Of a stretch of 64,000 bases of DNA, positions 47,884 through 58,671 are shown in pieces. This DNA is from Nymphalis io. Taxonomy: Eukaryota; Arthropoda; Insecta; Lepidoptera; Nymphalidae. Position numbers and translations under genes: made by a program. The notes below the pieces were generated by a model. That model had not been told where the DNA came from, ran no database searches, and saw nothing but the letters and a program-made list of their open reading frames with translations. Within the stretch, counting starts at the first letter, position 1; every line of letters starts with the position of its first letter. The DNA lies in the NCBI RefSeq assembly GCF_905147045.1, contig NC_065889.1, positions 2,609,001 to 2,673,000 of the forward strand, written 5' to 3'.

Positions 47884-48832
47884 ATCTACTAACCACTTAA
47901 ATTAAAACTGAATATAAATAGATATTTTTGAGGCATCTGAATGCCATTGAATTGGGTGTGATGAAATGATCTTATTTTACATTCAGCCTCTAGTTTGGTT
48001 TGCAACTGTCACAATTTCAACTACAAGGATACTACAAGACTAAGATATATTTTACCAGAAAGTTTTATTGAATTCGTTATCGTTAAATGCTGTAATTTCA
48101 TGACTGCAAAGGAATATTAATTGATAAGTTAATTGTTACTATATTCAGTTCGATTGCGTTAAACCTTTCTGGATATTAATTATCTTATAAATACAATATA
48201 TTTAATATGTACTAGGCATGATTTTTTACTGGTGGTTTATTGTAAATGTTTCTCGCTAGCTACCACCTACGAATCACGCATATAAATTACTTCTTTAATA
48301 TATAACGACAGGAGAATTATAGGCTACGGTCGCACGCGTGGATTTCTTATTATAAAAATATTATCCTTAACTTAAACGTCCAATTGCTTTTCTGTTTTAT
48401 ACTATGATAAAATTCTTATGTGTTTATTTGTTTGTAGCTTACAATAATATAAAGAATTTTGATGGAATATATATATTTTTAATTGTTCTCATAATTTTAT
48501 TTTATATATATACTGATACATAACTACAAATTAAACAATTATTCTACCTTAAAAATTACATGTAATGATCGCAAATACATAACTTCATATAGACATAAAT
48601 ACACACGCTCGAACAAACAAATATATATTATTTACGTAGTAAAAAATTATTAAACATTTTGTATTGGAAACTTTATGGGAGAGCTGAAATATCTAGTGAC
48701 AATTTAACGATGTTGTATATAAACGCGAACTTTCAACAATACTTGCAATAGTAATAAAGTTTTGACGCAATAAATATTTAATTGATCAGTACGCTGATGT
48801 GGACATAAACGGATATTGAGTAATATTATATA

Positions 48833-49095
48833 CTGGTGATAGGGCTTTGTGCGAGCTCGTCTGGGTAGGTACCACCCACTCATCAGATATTCTACCGCAA
48901 AACAACAGTACTTGGTATTGTTGTATTCCGGTTTTAAGGGTGAGTGAACCAGTGCAATTACAGGCACATGGGACGTAACGCATTGGCGATGCAAGCGATT
49001 AATATTTCTTAACATGCCTATGTCTATGGGCATTGGTGGCCACTAAGCATCAAGTGGCCCATGTGCTCGTCCGCTAACTTATTATACTATAAAAA
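48833..49095 (+). mobile_element. Family B retroposon, near-complete copy
   Basis: Head 'gatagggctttgtgcgagct' to tail 'tactataaaaaaa'. It carries the distinctive variant 'gcaagcgattaatatttctt' also present at 57665. Confidence 0.87.
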
Positions 49096-49133
49096 AAGAT
49101 TACTACACTGTAGCCACAAAAATCATATATCTA

Positions 49134-49497
49134 ATGCTTGGTTTACATAGTGTGAGTTGCTGACTAGTCAGCTGATGGAAGAGCTGAGAACAGTTGCTGT
49201 GCTTTGAGAGCTGCTCGCATAGTTTAGTTATGTAGTAGCTCGGTTTGCCTTAGCTGTTTAAATGATGACAGTTGTTTGCTGGAGTACGGCAGCTCGCCAT
49301 GGACGCCAGTCATCAGTCCATGACGAACTATTACCAAACGTTTCCGAGCGATGTGATTGATGTGCGAGATGCTGCCATGCGAGTGGTGGGGTAACTCGGA
49401 TGCGAGCTATGTTGCTCGTACGTCTAAACAGCGCAAGTTGCTGCAGCTACTGGGTAGAGTAACTCGTACGCTAGTTCGCACTGTGTAAACCAGGCAT
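49134..49497. mobile_element. MITE-like element with imperfect terminal inverted repeats
   Basis: The left end 'atgcttggtttacatagtgt' and the reverse complement of the right end, 'atgcctggtttacacagtgc', match at 17 of 20 positions. The interior has no ORF and is rich in gagctg/gttgctcg words. Length and structure fit a non-autonomous DNA transposon. I could not settle the target duplication or the superfamily. Confidence 0.6.
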
Positions 49498-49499
49498 AC

Positions 49500-51298
49500 T
49501 ACCCGTATTCAAAACCAATATTATGAGGACTCAAAGTGCGGCATGCGTACGATGGGCAATGTTATGCGTTAATCCGAAGGGTTTGTTTGTATTTAGGTAT
49601 ACTATAGCTTATACTTAAATATACAGTGGCTCGACAGCTTGTCTACGTTATACATACTTCCTGTCAGTTGACGTGTATTGGCGTTTAATTTTGGACTTCG
49701 GAATACTTCTTATAATTAAAAGATGAATAAGTATAAAATTAATACTAATATTAAATTATTAATATTATTTTTTTTCATTAGTTTTTAACCGAAAGTGTTT
49801 AATATTACTGATAAAATTAAAATGTTTATTTCGACTAGGCACCTCTTGTAAACTAAAATTATTGCGAATATTTGAGAATTGCCCGTGAATGTTGAACATT
49901 ACTCAATAGTATTTGCTCTTAATACGTACTTTAATATTGTGGTAAACATCAATTAATATTTTGTGTCAATAAAGAAAAATATATAAATGTCACATTTACG
50001 AAAATTACAATTCCAATATGACGAAAAATCTCACCGTAGACAAGCCAACCATGTAGAAGTATGGTGCATATTTGCACGTGTGTGCAAATACCTTGCCCTT
50101 GATCAGAGTAGAGCGAGATTTTGTTTCAACGCCCTTTGGTCAGAGCTTTCACTTCTTATCAATTGCATTACAAATAGTGATAAATAAATAATAATTACCA
50201 TATTTATAGAAATCAAACAACGCTTATATAATCTCTATTTTTTAAATTTGGTGATTTTCGAGTTTTTTACATTCTTGCCCTATTGGCTCGTCTTGATCCC
50301 GATTAGTCAAAGGATATTATCACGCTTTGTAAATTAACTATTTACTACCAGTAAAAATTATGGAGGGGATATATATAATGGTTTGCGGGGTTTTATTATA
50401 GGTCGAAGTAATGCACCCTCATCAAATTAACATTTAGATTAAATATCATGCGTCATAAGCCGATTTCTCGAAGCCGTAACATCAAAACTGACGCCCTCAC
50501 TTATAAACATTGTTTAGCGTATTTCGCTAAACACTTATTCTCTCTTTCAATCATAATTGCTTCTACATTCGAAAGAAAAAGACAAGTATTGTTCAACAAA
50601 TCACCCCCAATAAATATTATAGATAAAGCTGATTATGTAAAACGCTAAATATGTCGTTAAATGGAAATCTTTATACACATCGCCTATTTCATGGGTCAGT
50701 TATGTTATTTCGGTTAAAATAACGACGTCCCTTCCGTGAATTTAATGGGTTTCCCACATTTGGTGTGGATGATAGAATTTTATAGCCGTTTTTTCTATAA
50801 ATAAAGTAGAGCTTACAATTTTATATTTCATATTATCATATCCAAATATAACACCGTCAGCAAAATATTAATATTAATAAAATAATCTGATGATGACGTA
50901 TTAACTATTAAGTTCATACTTTAAACATTATACAGAAAATTGATATGTCTGTGGGTGTCAACCCACACACATCTATTCTTTGAGACTTAAAAACAGGAGG
51001 AGGTTACCAATTCGTTACTACATAAGTATCGAGTACCTTATATGTTCAAACTATTCATTATACCGATTTTGTTTTTTTTTATGAATCATAATACAATCGA
51101 TGGCACCTAATGCAATGCAAAACTCATATAATATCAGAAATCGTGTCTACCTGATTAAAAATATTGATATACAAGGTATATCAGTTTTTAATACAGCTGT
51201 CATGGGGACAATCTTTTACCAAGACGTCGGTGTTTTGCTATAACCTTGACTGTACTAACCAGTTCTATTTTCAAACGTATTTCATCAAAGGTTGTCCT
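49500..51298. other. Unannotated DNA with one family E repeat
   Basis: A 66 aa ORF at 49987-50187 shows ordinary amino-acid composition but no family I recognise; a possible small or broken gene cannot be excluded. Confidence 0.4.
50484..50648 (+). repeat. Family E repeat, copy 4
   Basis: 'cttataaacattgtttagcg', 'cattcgaaagaaaaagacaa', 'aaatcacccccaataaatat' and 'gataaagctgattatgtaaa' in the same order as the other copies. The start can fold (tttagcgtatttcgctaaa). Confidence 0.6.
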
Positions 51299-51311
51299 TG
51301 AGAGATCAGTA

Positions 51312-51613
51312 CAGTAACAGCCTGTGAATATCCCACTGCTGGGCTAAGGCATCCTCTCCCTTTTTGAGGAGGAGGCTTGGAACTTGTTCCACCACGCTGC
51401 TCCAGTGCGGGTTGATGAAATACACATGTGGCAGAATTTCAGTAAAATTAGACACATGCAGATTTCCTCACGATGTTTTCCTTCACCATAAAGCACGAGA
51501 TGAATTATAATCACAAATTAAGGACATGAAAATTCAGTGGTGTTTGCCTGGGTTTGAACCCACAATCATCGGTTAAGATTCACGCGTTCTTACCACTGGG
51601 CCATCTCGGCTTC
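51312..51613 (-). mobile_element. SINE family A with 13-bp target duplication
   Basis: Near-complete copy flanked by tgagagatcagta at 51299-51311 and 51614-51626. The perfect duplication shows a retrotransposition event with defined ends. Confidence 0.92.
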
Positions 51614-51799
51614 TGAGAGATCAGTAATAAAGATTTTTTTTTCTTTTACTATTATGACTTTGATGTGACATGCTATATATATTGACCTGTACTTGAACTT
51701 TTCCCGGTTGCTTCGGATTTCTCCTCCTTAATATGAGAGTCAGTGAGTGAAAGAGAGATAGATGATAGAGGGTGTACTTATGTATAAACACTATACTAT

Positions 51800-51998
51800 T
51801 GTGCAAGTCTGTCTGGTTTGTACTCATTAAATATTCTACCTTCAAACAGCAATATTTATAACTGTGTTCCGGTTTGAAGGGTGAGTGAGCCACTGTGCAG
51901 CCAGCCAGTCACTAGGTTGGTGGCGCATTGGTAATGTAAGAAATTGTTAATTTTTCTTACAGTGAGGTGGCCCATTTGCCAGACCGCCAAACTATTTT
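51800..51998 (+). mobile_element. Family B retroposon, internally deleted
   Basis: 'gaagggtgagtgagccactg' and 'ggttggtggcgcattggtaa' are clear; head and tail are diverged. Confidence 0.75.
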
Positions 51999-52617
51999 AT
52001 AAAATGAATGAATACATCATTATATTTGTTGAATTCTTTCTTTTACTTCAAAATATTAAAATTATAGTCATATGTAAACGGTACTTTATGATAGCCATAA
52101 AATATATTGGAACGGATATCGGCAACCTTAAATCTAGGTTAGTTTTGATCTCATTATACATTGGGATATCGATTTCTTATTATAAATGATTTCATTTTCC
52201 TGAGATTATTTGTCGATCATTAAACTCAATCAGTGACACGATTTGGACGCGTCCGCCAGATAATTATGGAAGCTGAACTAGGAGATTTAATAATAAGAAA
52301 TATAACAAAACAGGAACAGTCAAAAATTAATCGATGAAAAATATTGAAGCTGTATAAGGAAGGAGGGGGTTACTTTTCACGATAATATAATCGTTTTTGT
52401 GATGTTTTCATGATTATTTTTTAAATGATTATTCAAAGACAAATGCACAATACGCTCCGCATTGTACGAAAACCATAAACGGCCATTTTGACATCAGAAC
52501 GACAGACCATTTTAAAAATAGAATTTATATACCAAATACTTAAACAAAAGTACTAAAAAGGTAAATGCTGGTAGTATTTTAAAGCTGACCTGTCTCTTCG
52601 TATAGTCATTCTGATAC

Positions 52618-52728
52618 ACGCGAAATTCTGCCACATATATATCCACCAGCCCAAATCGGAACAGCGTGTTAGAGTAAGCATAAAACCTTCTCCTGAACAG
52701 GGATAGGAATAGCCCAGCAGTGGGACAC
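52618..52728 (+). mobile_element. SINE family A 3' fragment, diverged
   Basis: 'cgaaattctgccacatatat', 'aaccttctcctgaacag' and 'agcccagcagtgggacac' match the 3' half of family A. Confidence 0.65.
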
Positions 52729-53023
52729 CTTAAGAGTCGAGTCATTTGTAAATTGAAGCTTCAGTAGCTCTTCAAGGATCATTTCACAAGTATCAACGAG
52801 AATTCATAATCCGTTACAACTGTAATTAACCGTAAACCGAGACTATAATCAGGTGTCAGTTAACAATATAACATAATTCATACGTAGTTACTTTTGTCGA
52901 ATTTGCATGAAAACGAAAACAAAATAATAATTAATACAAAGCGCTGACGTTTCAAAATTACTGTAATTAAAATAACTATACTAGTCTTTAGAATAGTTCG
53001 TAAAATATTTGCAACGTGAAAAA

Positions 53024-53055
53024 CGTCCCTTACAACCCCCTGGTTGTAAGGGACG
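53024..53055. repeat. 14-bp palindrome
   Basis: Arms cgtcccttacaacc and ggttgtaagggacg, spacer of 4 bases. Confidence 0.92.
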
Positions 53056-53121
53056 CGCGAGTAAAACTTGATTTTTTTTCTGGCTTTAGGTACGTACTTA
53101 ATATAATTTTGTAAAATAACG

Positions 53122-53290
53122 ATTTTTTTTTATATTCGCCGGGAGAGCAAGTGACTCTACTCCACCTGATGGTAAGTGGTAGTAGAGTCCAAACGCGAAG
53201 ACGGCCAGTACAGACGGGAAAAACGTTCTGCACTAGCCGCCTTCTCCTTGCCGGCCCGCAAGATGCCTCTTCACGCCTCGTTTGAAGGAA
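53122..53290 (-). mobile_element. 3' LINE fragment, 5'-truncated
   Basis: A T run at 53122-53132 is the tail of a minus-strand copy. The next 160 bases match the 3' UTR and last codons of the intact LINE almost perfectly, stopping at 'cgtttgaaggaa'. This is a young insertion. Confidence 0.85.
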
Positions 53291-54177
53291 TTCAAAAGTG
53301 CCTGTAATAATATTTTAATTATAATTCATTTGAATGGTAACAAGCGCTCACCTCCTTTAAGGGATGGTTTACTTTATAGGTTCCGTGTATATTTTTTTAC
53401 TTATAGACGTAAACCAATCTAAGCGATAAAAGACCGCATAAAAGATTGCAATGATAAATTTTCTATATAAGATATAAGAAAAAATCAAATGTAAAAATTT
53501 TGTATTTTATCCCTCTTTTGAATAAAATAGGTCTGGCACGTTAATACTTGACCAATTTTTTTTATTATAATTTAATCAAGTATTTAAAAAAAATAAATGG
53601 TAAGTTATACTCCATTCCAATGGTTTATTATTTATCTAATATCCAAAGTAATAGAGTATATTTATGTATTTATATTTTAAGACCACCCTTTTATGCGGTC
53701 GCCGGTTAGACTACAACGACGATTGTGGACAAAATAAAGAATAGAAAAGTTTCTTACTTGATTAACAATTTAGAAAACTTCTGATACTATAACATATTTA
53801 GTTATACGTATATATACCAATATTTTATGAAGGTTACACGGGTTAACGATAAACTAAACTCGTTTGATACTGAAACTATGTATAAACGCAATAGCTTTCA
53901 TCTACGTTTCATCCTACGGGTGCTATATTAGTTTAAGAAACTTCTGTATCTTCAAGATATATTCCTGTTTGATAACTTACAAGCTACATATTAGATAAAC
54001 TTTAAATGTTAGCGACTTCATTAGAAATATTGATTAATAAATTATGATATGTTATTAAACGTCAAACAGATTCTTTTAAAAGCATATGTAATGTGTAAAA
54101 AGGATGTATTTCAATACCCACATTGTTCGCGGTTATTCGTAAACTAATACTTTGATTAATGGTAATGAACGAATATA

Positions 54178-54467
54178 ATATGCGAAGAGCCGAGATGGCC
54201 CAGTGGTAAGAACGCGTAAATCTTAACCGATGACCGTGGGTTCAAACCCGAGCAAGCACCACTGAATTTTCATGTGCTTAATTTGTTATTATAATTCATC
54301 TCGTGCTTTACGGTGAAGGAAAACATCGTGAGGAAACCTGCATGTGTCTAATTTCACTGAAATTCTGCCACATGTGTATTCCACCAACCCGCATTGGAGC
54401 TTTAAGAAAAAGAGGAAAGGAGGCCTTTAGCCCAGCAGTGGGACATTCACAGGCTGTGACGGTTACG
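54178..54467 (+). mobile_element. SINE family A with 11-bp target duplication
   Basis: Near-complete copy with a deletion after 'cccgcattggagc' that removes the 'agcgtggtggaataagctcc' segment seen in others. It is flanked by gaacgaatata at 54167-54177 and 54468-54478. Confidence 0.9.
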
Positions 54468-56107
54468 GAACGAATATATTATTATAACACGTCTCATTTA
54501 TTATATGACCTTCAGACTTCTCGTTTTCTCTTAGCTCACTGTATGACAGTTGCCATTGTATTATTTTTCAAAGATCTTACATACATCGCGACAATTATAT
54601 GCAGTCATAGTTTCTAGGTCTGGTCGATGGTCATCCGATAGAGACATTTGGCAATCTTAATCTAGCCATATTTATGGTCTGCGCTAAAATATCGACGAAC
54701 ACCTCAAATAGGCTGCAGCAACCAATATCCGTTTTTTAAGAGACCTACTAAGAATTCGATCTGAAGATCATGAATTCACATTGATAACGGAAGTAGTGAT
54801 CTTGGAAAGTATAAATCATGAGACGATGACCACTGAAAGTCGATGAGTGGTCATCTAGAGATTATTATAACATCTAAGTGAGATTTCGATGCTGAGGTGC
54901 AATAGCAGGATCGGTATTGCCTAAAAACATATACATAAGTCCTCCAAAGTATGTGCAAAAACGTCACATGAAAAATTGTTGCATTAGGTCCTTATTGTAG
55001 AAACAGCAGTTCCACGTTTGGTCTAATAAAAGCAATATTTGTGTTATTAATTAATATTTTATAATTGAAAATTAATTTTGTTCTACATTAAAAAATAATT
55101 ACAGTATTTAATAATCAACTAATTTTCACTGAAGTTTTTGAGATTGTATCTACAGAAATAAACGCTCTTTAAATATTTAAAACGCCGTTTATAGCCGGAA
55201 ATCGCTCACTTTATATTATTTGTTATTTATATTTTATGTAAAGATTAAATTATATTTTTATTACTTAATAACTTTAACCATAAGCGGTTTTAACTGAACA
55301 TATTTACGTTTGCGCGAAGTTCTAAGGCTATACAAGTAAAAGGTTGGAATTACACAGATGGCATAGAAACGAAGCATTATGTTTGTTATTTTCCTTGTTT
55401 TTTGTATAAACTAGGTCATCTATGAGATGTTTGCTGCAGTAATAACCATTACATAAGCGATAAATTGTCATCAATTTGCGATTTTACAATGAAGATTGAA
55501 AAAACAGACACAATAAAATAACGTAAAACAAATTATAAATATGATATAACGAAGTCACGGACACCTCGTATCAAAAAAAAAATGGCTATTGCCATACTTG
55601 AAATCCAGCCTATGTACACATTAAACGTTCGCGATGTATATAAGACGATGGTTGCAAATCTATCGAAATGGAATCGAAGAGCAAAATTAAAATAATGATA
55701 ATTGCTAAAAACGAAATATTTATTAGCACTATTTATGGAACTGCAGTTTCTTGTCGGTTCTTCTCATCATTCTACGTTCTCTAACGGCATATTTTTATGT
55801 ATATAGTTCACTACTATAACAAATCGATTCAAAAGTCCTTTTATGAATCTAAGTACTTTAACAATAACCTGATTTTGAATTTAATTTATTCATAAATCTA
55901 ATTCAAATCGGAAGTTTCAAAGCACGTTAGCGACTAATAGCCGTGTGCCCAGTTATAAATAGTTTAATATTTATATCATTCTTTATGGTATTGTATATTG
56001 TCCGAGCTATTGTTTAAGCGTGCGAAATTGTAACTGTTAGTAGGTACCCGTAAGGCAAGCTTGTCTAGTGCGGGGCCACAGGATGTTTTGTGACAATGTT
56101 AATCTTT

Positions 56108-56113
<6 letters not shown>

Positions 56114-56175
<62 letters not shown>

Positions 56176-56180
56176 GTATA
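56114..56180. repeat. (AT)n microsatellite
   Basis: About 65 bases of TA repeat with one phase change. Confidence 0.95.
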
Positions 56181-56621
56181 TATATTATTCAAGAAATTAT
56201 TATAGCTATTGAATATTTAGTTAACTTTGAATGAAAGACATAATAAAATTATCTTAAAGTTTACTTTTCATTATTCGCTCGGATTATAAAAACCCTGTAA
56301 CCGTCCTACAAAATATACTACCCATTAAATGAATACAGTCGTAAAGTAAAAATATATATAAATATATTTTATATTCGACGCCTGCAAATAAAGATATAGT
56401 GGAATAATAAAGTAGTCTCGAAGAAGGTATTTGTCGATGTAAAAGCGTATTTACTAAGCTGGCGCCATTTTATTGTTTTATCTTAGTTGAGGTCGATGAC
56501 CGAGACATAAAAAATTGATCGACATTTAAAAACACTATAAAATAATGTGTAAGAAGTTTTGTTTTAATACAATTTTTATTAACAAACTAATAGATTATAA
56601 TATGTATAAAAATATGTTTCA

Positions 56622-56740
56622 CTGCCTCATAGGTCTAGTGATGAGCGTATATGATTGCAGACCCTGGTATACAGGTTCTATCGCGGGTCGAGCTACTACA
56701 AAACTAATGAGTTTTGCGGTCAATAAATTCTCTGTAAAGT
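56622..56740 (+). mobile_element. SINE family C head fragment, diverged
   Basis: 'actgcctcataggtctagtg' and 'gattgcagaccctggt' match the head. The B box is degraded (caggttctatc). Confidence 0.6.
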
Positions 56741-57331
56741 TTAAAGTCACATAAAGTCGTATATTTTGTACCTAAATATCCTGTTGTATCTAAATTTAAA
56801 AATTACACTTTAAATTGTAAGATAAACTGGTACTATCCACTAAACTCTAAGCTTGGTAATTGCATGTTATTGAAAACACGAACCATGTACTTCTTTATTA
56901 TTATAATCGACTCGATATGGCGAGCATGAATAATTATTTTATTGTAGTTTATAACGTGACCGAGCCAGCAATTACGGAGACAAAGGGCATAATGACATGC
57001 GCGGGATATAATGAGTGACCTAGCATTCGAAATGTTGATTGACAAGTGACATTGATAGCGAGATTTTTTCTATTCAATGTGAATGCAATGCATTTCTAGC
57101 GCTACACTTTCTAACGTAATAGGACCAGCGGGCAAGTTCTAGAATTTATGATGAAAGACCACGTAATTGCTTAAAATTCAAGTATTAAGGATGTCTCCTA
57201 CGAATTAAAAGGGATGAGCACTCCATTCGATACATAAAACTGTCCTGTTTAAATAACTTTGTTTAAATTTGTAAATTTTCAATAAGTTATGTATACACAA
57301 TATATAAATATGTACATATTATATTATATAT

Positions 57332-57371
57332 TTCAATTCAGTTTATATATGATTATATAAACTGAATTGAA
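57332..57371. repeat. 18-bp palindrome
   Basis: Arms ttcaattcagtttatata and its reverse complement, spacer of 4 bases. Confidence 0.92.
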
Positions 57372-57477
57372 GATTTAGTGTAAGTGTATTGCTCCCCTTA
57401 ACTGGTAAGTTATCAATGTATTAATTATTTTTATAACTAGCTTGTCAAGACAGTTCATTACTAAAGCTTTGAGTATA

Positions 57478-57715
57478 TACGGGTAGGTACCACCCACTCA
57501 TCAGATATTCTACTGCAAAACAGCAATACTTGATATTGTTGTGTTCCGGTTCGAAGGGTGAGTGAACCAGTGTAATTACAGGCATGTGCCTGTAATTACA
57601 CTGGTTCACTGTGGACCCATGTGGGTCGTAACATCTTAGTTTCTAAGGTTGGTGGCGCATTGGCGATGCAAGCGATTAATATTTCTTAACATGCCTATGG
57701 CTATGGGCATTGGAT
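57478..57715 (+). mobile_element. Family B retroposon with 24-bp palindrome
   Basis: Head missing; starts 'acgggtaggtaccacccact' and reaches 'ctatgggcattgg'. An inverted duplication (57561-57610) and the variant gcaagcgattaatatttctt are notable. Confidence 0.85.
57561..57610. repeat. Perfect 24-bp palindrome inside a family B copy
   Basis: Arms 57561-57584 and 57587-57610 with spacer tg; other B copies have only one arm. Confidence 0.95.
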
Positions 57716-57807
57716 GATTGCATTGGAGATGCTGACTAGTCAGCTGATGGAAAAAATAGACATAAAATAAACAGGAAATACAATTTATTATTGGTATTTA
57801 TTATTAC

Positions 57808-58104
57808 TGGTGGTAGGGCTTTGTGCAAGTTCGCCTGGGTAGGTATCACCCACTCATCAGGTATTCTACCGCAAAACAGCAATACTTGATATGGTTGTGT
57901 TCCGGTTTGAATGGTGAGTGAGCCAATGTAATAATTACAGGCACAAGGGACATAAAATTTTAGGTCCCAAGGTTGGTGGCGCATTGGCTATGTTAGCGAT
58001 GGTTGACATTTCTTACAATGCCAATGTCTAAGGGCGTTTGGTGACCACTTACCATCAGGTGGCCCATATGCTCGTCCACCTTCCTATTCTTTATAAAAAA
58101 AAAA
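57808..58104 (+). mobile_element. Family B retroposon, full copy
   Basis: Complete from 'tggtggtagggctttgtgca' to 'ttctttataaaaaaaaaaa'. It is the best reference copy of family B in the window together with 17303-17600. Confidence 0.92.
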
Positions 58105-58116
58105 ACAGAGATACAT

Positions 58117-58300
58117 AACTATTGGTTTCCGCACGCGACTTCGCCCGAGAGCTAGAAGGTGTATGTTAGGAACCCTATATTCTTCTCTGTACTGTCACAA
58201 AGTGTATGAAAAAAATCATGATGATTGGTCGAGTACTTCAGACGTGAAAACGTTACGAACAAACTCAAAACTTGCGCAATTATAATATTTATAAGGATGC
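58117..58300 (-). mobile_element. Helitron-like element, minus copy
   Basis: 'tccgcacgcgacttcgcccg' at the 3' end side and 'ttcagacgtgaaaacgttac' at the 5' side, read on minus. Confidence 0.5.
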
Positions 58301-58404
58301 TATTAGAGCGTTACCCATAACAACACTAATGACATAATATAACACACAAATCACTTCGATGATTCCAATACATTAAAATTAACGAACTGCAACTCGCTAA
58401 TCTT

Positions 58405-58670
58405 AACTAATATTATAAGGTAAGGATAAGATTTGATTTTTCATACATTTGTTTATAATGGATGAACTCAAAAATTAGTAAACTGATTTCAAAATTTTTT
58501 TCACGTACAGAAAGCTTTATTATCTTTATTAGCGAGTACCATAGGCTATGTTTTAATTAAAAAAAAAAAATAAATAAATAAAGACCGCTACGAAAATTAC
58601 AATCATATATCAAAAATTTTCTTTATTCCTGTTCAACCCGGGCGAAGTTGGTTCGGGTCGCTATTATATT
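58405..58670 (+). mobile_element. Helitron-like element, diverged
   Basis: 'ttaactaatattataaggta' at the start and 'caacccgggcgaagttggtt' then cgggtcgctatt at the end. Confidence 0.5.
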
Positions 58671-58671
58671 A

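Larger units (their letters stand above)
46830..48830. other. Mostly unannotated AT-rich DNA
   Basis: Holds a SINE A head and a palindrome; 48230-48290 may be a B head remnant. No gene. Confidence 0.5.
54480..57330. other. Unannotated AT-rich DNA
   Basis: Only an (AT)n tract and a SINE C head are recognised. Confidence 0.5.

Noticed and set aside
49987..50187. 66 aa ORF with gene-like composition
   Set aside because: No recognisable domain, no splice partners and no homologous copy in the window; left as unannotated.
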